A stretch of 64,000 nt of DNA from Curtobacterium sp. 458 (GTDB lineage: Bacteria; Actinomycetota; Actinomycetes; Actinomycetales; Microbacteriaceae), in the NCBI RefSeq assembly GCF_030406605.1, contig NZ_CP129104.1, positions 2,196,799-2,260,798 of the forward strand. The letters are read 5' to 3'. How positions within the stretch are numbered: position 1 is the stretch's first letter; every line of letters starts with the position of its first letter. Below the pieces are notes generated by a model. The model was not told the origin of the DNA, ran no database searches, and saw nothing but the letters and a program-made list of their open reading frames with translations. Positions 58,217-64,000 of this stretch are shown piece by piece. Position numbers and translations under genes: made by a program.

Positions 58217-59452
58217 TGCTCGCGCACTGACGTTCTCGTGCCAACGTGCCCGCACCGCCCGCGCCGCCGCCGGGGGCGCGCCGATCGTCCGTGCGGTGTC
58301 GTGGTGCGCGAGCAGCTGGTCGCCGACGGCCTCCCACGTCGTCCCCTCGACGCGCAGCCGCCCGGCGGAGCCCATCCGGGCCGCGAGCGCTCGGTCGTGG
58401 TGGAGCCGGAGCACCGCCCGCCGGAGCGCCTGGGGCTCGTCGGGGTCGTACAGGTCACCGTCGAGCCCCGGGGCGACGAGGTCGACCGGCCCGCCGGACG
58501 CGGGCGCCACGACCGGCAGGCCGGTCGCGTGCGCCTCCTGCAGGGTCTGGCCGAAGGTCTCCGCCGGGCCCGTGTGGACGAAGACGTCGAGGGCCGCGTA
58601 GGCGTCGGCCAGCGCGTCGCCGCGCAGCGGACCGGTGAAGTGGACGTCGAGGTGGCGGAGGCGTCGCTCCAGGAGCGGCCGGGAGGGACCCCCTCCCGCG
58701 ACCACGACCCGGATGCCCGGGACGCCGCCGAGCTCGGCGAGCCGCTCGACCTCCTTCTCCGGTGCGAGCCGCCCCACGTACCCCACGATCGTCTCGCCGT
58801 CCGGGGCGAGCCGCCGGCGGAGCGCGCGGACGTGCGCCGTGTCGCGGCGCCCGGGGTGGAACAGCGTGGTGTCGACGCCGCGGCCCCACCGCGCGACGCG
58901 CGGCACGCCGTCCTCGGCGAGCATCGCCGCGGTGGCGCTCGACGGGGCGAGCGTCAGTGACGCTCCCTCGTGGATCCGCCCGAGGATCTTGCGCACCAGC
59001 GGGACGGTCGCGGTCAGGCCGTTGCGGCGGGCGAACCCGGCCACGTCGGTCTGGAAGACGGCGACGGAGGGGATGCCGAGCCTCCCGGCCGCCGTGATGG
59101 CGCGCCCACCCAGCAGGAACGGACTCGCGGCGTGGAGCACGTCGGCGCCGGAGGCGGCGAGGATCGTGTCGAGGACCGGGTGGGGGAGGGCGACGGGGAA
59201 CTGGCGGTAGGCGACCGCGGGCACGCGGTGCACGTCGTAGCCGTTGAACCGCTCGACGTGGTCCTTCGGCCGGAGCTGCGCGATGCCCGGGGTGTCCGGG
59301 GCGATGACGACCGCCCTGTGGCCACGGAGCCGCAGGTGGTCGAGCACCGCGATGACGCTCGTGGTCACGCCGTTGAGGGTGGGCAGGAAGCTCTCGGTCA
59401 CGACGGCGACGGTCCGTTGGGACGTGCCGCGCTCCACGCTGCGTGCGCTCAT
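58214..59452 (-). CDS. GT4 glycosyltransferase, PimB/MgtA-like mannosyltransferase
   Basis: 412 aa from ATG 59452 (GGAG 11 nt upstream); ATG 59464 also possible. GT-B fold: VAVVTESFLPTLNGVTTSV at the N-terminus (donor-side motif), HAASPFLLGGRA, FQTDVAGFARR, APSSATAAMLAEDGV, VGYVGRLAPEKEVERL (nucleotide-sugar site), and the C-terminal E-x7-E in PAETFGQTLQEAHATG. Family members add alpha-mannose from GDP-mannose to lipid or inositol acceptors. Divergent from manC, which makes GDP-mannose, so a mannosyl lipid or glycan product is inferred. Confidence 0.85.
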   Translation of the reverse strand: MSARSVERGTSQRTVAVVTESFLPTLNGVTTSVIAVLDHLRLRGHRAVVIAPDTPGIAQLRPKDHVERFNGYDVHRVPAVAYRQFPVALPHPVLDTILAASGADVLHAASPFLLGGRAITAAGRLGIPSVAVFQTDVAGFARRNGLTATVPLVRKILGRIHEGASLTLAPSSATAAMLAEDGVPRVARWGRGVDTTLFHPGRRDTAHVRALRRRLAPDGETIVGYVGRLAPEKEVERLAELGGVPGIRVVVAGGGPSRPLLERRLRHLDVHFTGPLRGDALADAYAALDVFVHTGPAETFGQTLQEAHATGLPVVAPASGGPVDLVAPGLDGDLYDPDEPQALRRAVLRLHHDRALAARMGSAGRLRVEGTTWEAVGDQLLAHHDTARTIGAPPAAARAVRARWHENVSARA

Positions 59453-59603
59453 GGTGTGACCCATGCTCCGCGCGCGCCGTGACGTGGTGGTGGGGACCGC
59501 GTGAACGGCGGACACGGCGGGGGTGAACAGGTCGTGCCACGTTGCGGGAGCGCGCATGCGGGAAACGTGCGGTCGTCGCCCAGGGACCGCCGCGGCGGAC
59601 CGG

Positions 59604-59609
59604 TACGGT
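59604..59609 (+). promoter_or_regulatory. manC -10 box (leaderless)
   Basis: TACGGT ends 6 nt before the GTG start at 59616. Confidence 0.55.
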
Positions 59610-59615
59610 GAGCGG

Positions 59616-60731
59616 GTGACGGACGAGCTCAGCGACTTCTACGCGATCATCCCCGCCGGCGGCATCGGTTCGCGGCTCTGGCCCCTGTCGCGTGCGGACG
59701 CGCCGAAGTTCCTGCACGACCTGACCGGCTCCGGTGCCTCGCTGCTCCGCCAGACCTGGGACCGCCTCGCGCCCCTCGCCGGCGACCAGCGGATCATGGT
59801 CGTCACTGGCCGGGCGCACCGGGCGGCGGTCGAGTCGCAGCTGCCCGGCGTCGCGGACCACAACGTCGTGCTCGAGAGCGAGCCGAAGGACTCCACCGCC
59901 GCGATCGGCCTCGCGGCCGCCATCCTCCGCCGCCGCGAGCCGGACGTCGTGATCGGGTCGTTCGCCGCCGACCACGTCATCGGCGACGCCCGCGGCTTCC
60001 GGCGCTCGGTGCGCGAGGCGGTCGCCGCCGCCCGGGCCGGGTACGTGACCACGATCGGCATCACCCCGACCGAGCCGGCGATCGGCTTCGGCTACATCCA
60101 CGCCGACGGCCAGGCGCTCGACGTCGAGGGCGCCTCGACCGTGCACGCCGTGAAGTCGTTCGTCGAGAAGCCCGACCTCGACACCGCCCGCGGCTACCTG
60201 GAGGAGGGCAACTACCTCTGGAACGCCGGCATGTTCATCGCCCGCGCCGACGTGCTCCTCGACGAGATCGGCCGGACGAAGCCCGAACTCCTCGCCGGAC
60301 TCGAGGAACTGGCCGACGCCTGGGACACCTCGTCCCGGGGTGCGGTCGTCGACGCCGTGTGGCCGCGGCTCGAGAAGATCGCCATCGACTACACCGTCGC
60401 CGAGCCCGCGGCGGCGGCCGGTCGGATGGCCGTCGTGCCCGGCGACTTCGACTGGGACGACGTGGGCGACTTCGCGTCCCTCGCGAAGCTGCAGTCCGGC
60501 GGTCGGGCGAACAACCTCGCCGTGCTCGGCGACGGGGCCCGCATCCTGGCGGACTCCTCGAGCGGCATCGTGGTCGCCCACAGCCAGCGCCTGATCTCGC
60601 TCATCGGGGTCGAGGACATCGTCGTCGTGGACACCCCGGACGCCCTGCTCGTGACCACGAGCGAGAACGCCCAGCGGGTCAAGGGTGTGGTGGACGCACT
60701 GAAGATCAGCGGTCGCGGCGACGTCCTGTAG
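59616..60731 (+). CDS. manC: Mannose-1-phosphate guanylyltransferase
   Basis: Makes GDP-mannose. 371 aa from GTG 59616 (an in-frame ATG upstream at 59523 is less likely). IIPAGGIGSRLWPLSR is the nucleotide-binding signature; FVEKPD and the GDFDWDDVGDF segment complete the active site. Lacks a C-terminal phosphomannose-isomerase domain. Pairs with the divergent glycosyltransferase. Confidence 0.93.
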   Translation: MTDELSDFYAIIPAGGIGSRLWPLSRADAPKFLHDLTGSGASLLRQTWDRLAPLAGDQRIMVVTGRAHRAAVESQLPGVADHNVVLESEPKDSTAAIGLAAAILRRREPDVVIGSFAADHVIGDARGFRRSVREAVAAARAGYVTTIGITPTEPAIGFGYIHADGQALDVEGASTVHAVKSFVEKPDLDTARGYLEEGNYLWNAGMFIARADVLLDEIGRTKPELLAGLEELADAWDTSSRGAVVDAVWPRLEKIAIDYTVAEPAAAAGRMAVVPGDFDWDDVGDFASLAKLQSGGRANNLAVLGDGARILADSSSGIVVAHSQRLISLIGVEDIVVVDTPDALLVTTSENAQRVKGVVDALKISGRGDVL

Positions 60732-60863
60732 CGCTCCATCACGAAAAGCGCTTGACGGGCCTCGAACACTGGGTCCCGCGTTACGGGCAGGTTTCCGCGT
60801 GATCGCGATCCCGTAACCGATCGTGGGCCCGTCAGCAGGGGGTTCTGTACCGGTCGGACTGTC

Positions 60864-60906
60864 GTGTACTGTCGCCACGATCGCCCGGAACCACAGCTCC
60901 GGGCCA
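60864..60906 (+). promoter_or_regulatory. Promoter and leader hairpin of the BMP operon
   Basis: TACTGT near 60864-60869, with TTCTGT about 18 nt upstream, could be the promoter. GCCCGGA/TCCGGGC (around 60887-60906) forms a 7-bp leader hairpin before the GGAGGA ribosome site. Confidence 0.35.
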
Positions 60907-60929
60907 ACGCCCCCGGAGGAATCACCCAA

Positions 60930-62003
60930 GTGTCATCCCGCACCCGCAAGATCGCGCTCAGCGGCCTCGCCCTGGCCGGCACGGTCGCCGTGCTCGCCGG
61001 CTGCTCCGCCGCCCCGTCCGACAACGCCTCGGCCAAGAAGACCGACTTCCGTCCCTGCATGGTCTCCGACTCCGGCGGCTTCGACGACAAGTCCTTCAAC
61101 CAGCTCGGCTACGAGGGCCTGCAGGACGCCGCCAAGGAACTCGGCGCGACCTACAAGTCGGCAGAGTCGAAGGACTCGACGGTCTACGACTCCAACATCG
61201 AGCAGCTGATCAACCAGAACTGCAAGCTCATCGTCACCGTCGGCTTCAACCTCGCCGACGCCACGAAGAAGCAGGCCGCCGCGAACCCGGAGACCGAGTT
61301 CGCGATCATCGACGACAACTCGATCAAGGCGAAGAACGTCAAGCCGATCACGTTCGACACCTCGCAGGCGGCGTTCCTCGCCGGCTACGCGGCCGCGTCG
61401 TACTCGAAGTCCGGCGTCGTCGGCACCTTCGGCGGCATGCAGATCCCGACCGTCACCATCTTCATGGACGGCTTCGCGGACGGCGTGAAGTACTACAACG
61501 AGCAGAAGAAGAAGGACGTCAAGGTCGTCGGCTGGGACGTCGACAGCCAGAAGGGCTCCTTCACCGGTGGCTTCGAGGCCGGCACCCAGGCGAAGGCCGT
61601 CGCGCAGACGCTCCTCGACCAGGACGCGGACGTCATCCTGCCCGTCGGTGGCCCGATCTACCAGTCGGCGGCCGAGGCCATCAAGGACGCGAGCAACGGC
61701 TCCGTCCTGATCGGCGCGGACAGCGACCTCTACGAGGCCGACCCCCGCTACAAGGACATCGCGTTCACCTCCGTCGAGAAGGGCATGCGCCCCGCGACGC
61801 GCGACGTCGTCGAGCAGGCCGCCAAGGGCGACTACTCGAACACGCCGTACGTGGGAACCCTGAAGAACGAGGGCGTCGGCATCGCGCCGTTCCACGACTA
61901 CGCCTCCAAGGTCGACAGCGGCCTCGAGGGCGAGCTCGACAAGATCAAGTCCGGCATCATCGACGGCTCGATCACGGTCAAGACCGAAGCGACCGTCAAG
62001 TAA
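60930..62003 (+). CDS. BMP-family substrate-binding lipoprotein
   Basis: 357 aa from GTG 60930, GGAGGA 9 nt upstream. Lipoprotein signal with lipobox LAGC (C25). PnrA/BMP fold: CMVSDSGGFDDKSFNQLGYEGL, VTVGFNLADATKKQAAANP, and DADVILPVGGPIYQSAAEAI. Binds a nucleoside (BMP/PnrA family members do) for the ABC importer encoded next. Confidence 0.9.
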   Translation: MSSRTRKIALSGLALAGTVAVLAGCSAAPSDNASAKKTDFRPCMVSDSGGFDDKSFNQLGYEGLQDAAKELGATYKSAESKDSTVYDSNIEQLINQNCKLIVTVGFNLADATKKQAAANPETEFAIIDDNSIKAKNVKPITFDTSQAAFLAGYAAASYSKSGVVGTFGGMQIPTVTIFMDGFADGVKYYNEQKKKDVKVVGWDVDSQKGSFTGGFEAGTQAKAVAQTLLDQDADVILPVGGPIYQSAAEAIKDASNGSVLIGADSDLYEADPRYKDIAFTSVEKGMRPATRDVVEQAAKGDYSNTPYVGTLKNEGVGIAPFHDYASKVDSGLEGELDKIKSGIIDGSITVKTEATVK

Positions 62004-62011
62004 CACCACGG

Positions 62012-62043
62012 ATGCGGGCGGGGGAGGAATCCCTCGCCCGCAT
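62012..62043 (+). other. Intercistronic hairpin after the BMP gene
   Basis: ATGCGGGCG (62012-62020) pairs with CGCCCGCAT (62035-62043), with an inner GGGA/TCCC. Such hairpins often protect the binding-protein mRNA and keep downstream transporter expression lower. Confidence 0.6.
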
Positions 62044-62080
62044 TCCCGTGCCCCGACACGAGGAACTGCGCAGCACAGAC

Positions 62081-63597
<1,517 letters not shown>

Positions 63598-63601
<4 letters not shown>

Positions 63602-64000
63602 GCACCACGCCACCCGAGAACAGCGCGCGCAGCACGCAGCCCGACACCAGCGCGAGCAGCACGCAGCCCGAGCAGACCCCGGTCACGGACGACCGCCTGC
63701 AGGAGGAGACGGCGACGCCCCACCTGATGACGGACTCCGCGGCCGACTCCGAGCGTCGCGCCGGCGGCGACCGCTGGAGCACCGCGCTCCAGGGCATCGT
63801 CAACGGGTCGGTGCTCGTCACCGTCCTCGCCGTCGTGCTCGCCCTCGTCGCCTGCGGCATCCTCATCGCGGTCACGGACGAGAACGTCCGCACCGCGGCC
63901 GGCTACTTCTTCGCGCGGCCGTCGGACACGTTCCAGGCCATCGGCTCCTCGGTCGGCGGCGCCTACTCCTCGCTGTTCCAGGGCTCGGTCGTCAACTTCG
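63598..64000 (+). CDS. ABC importer permease, N-terminal part
   Basis: Starts GTG 63598, overlapping the ATPase stop; open to the window edge. About 60 polar residues with Ser/Thr/Gln-Pro repeats (ARSTQPDTSASSTQPEQTPV) precede one membrane helix (GSVLVTVLAVVLALVACGILIAVT) and FFARPSDTFQAIGSSVGGAYSS, typical of the BMP-operon YufP-like permease. Cut at base 64000. Confidence 0.85.

Overview
The window is high-GC (about 70 %) actinobacterial chromosome. It uses GTG and ATG starts, GTGA/ATGA gene overlaps and many leaderless genes. The gene families (malate:quinone oxidoreductase, a thymidine kinase behind a LuxR-type regulator, DUF805 and DUF4244 proteins, LAXTG-anchored surface protein, mannitol PTS) point to Microbacteriaceae, probably Curtobacterium or a close relative. 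This is an inference from families, not a database match. No rRNA, CRISPR array, transposase or prophage is visible; this looks like core chromosome with small accessory patches.

From 1 to 30.6 kb the gene order follows, with lineage-specific insertions, the block dnaX-recR-ask-asd ... ponA2/metallophosphatase-RidA-acs-6C RNA/tad-topA-holB that I remember from Mycobacterium tuberculosis (Rv3721c down to Rv3644c). Region by region: the 3' end of a collagen-like, Ig-repeat wall protein; dnaX-recR; the lysC-asd aspartate pathway pair, with an internal LysC beta start; mqo; an SOS-box-controlled radical SAM gene; a sensor kinase/pseudo-kinase-like membrane protein/response regulator/tdk cluster; an LLM oxidoreductase; tRNA-Pro; metallophosphoesterase and PASTA-containing class A PBP; a DUF4177-like small gene and RidA; acsA; the 6C small RNA; a short tad/Flp-like locus whose ATPase gene is frameshifted; then topA-tmk-holB.

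From 30.6 to 44.9 kb: TetR regulator, tRNA-Thr, Gfo/Idh oxidoreductase, D,D-carboxypeptidase dacB, pncA-like hydrolase, an ABC exporter with a small HTH protein and two palindromic operators, an MHS-type MFS transporter, ribD-ribA, trpS-GNAT, xthA and two proteins of unknown role. From 44.9 to 51.3 kb lies a mannitol locus that also carries the general PTS genes: ptsH and a DeoR regulator on the minus strand, then ptsI-mtlA-mtlF-mtlD.

From 51.4 to 64 kb: a quinone-oxidoreductase-like enzyme, two DUF805 membrane proteins, a stand-alone TNT-type NAD glycohydrolase-domain protein, the sdhCDAB operon, a GT4 mannosyltransferase-like gene divergent from manC, and the start of a BMP-type nucleoside ABC importer (lipoprotein, double ATPase, first permease cut by the window edge).

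Three window-wide patterns stand out. A -10-like hexamer sits 6-8 nt before the start codon of about 19 genes (leaderless transcription). A dispersed palindrome family with core GGAGGCRCGGTGC recurs in intergenic regions at gene 3' ends. Short GC-rich tandem repeats begin at or right beside the stop codons of three genes.
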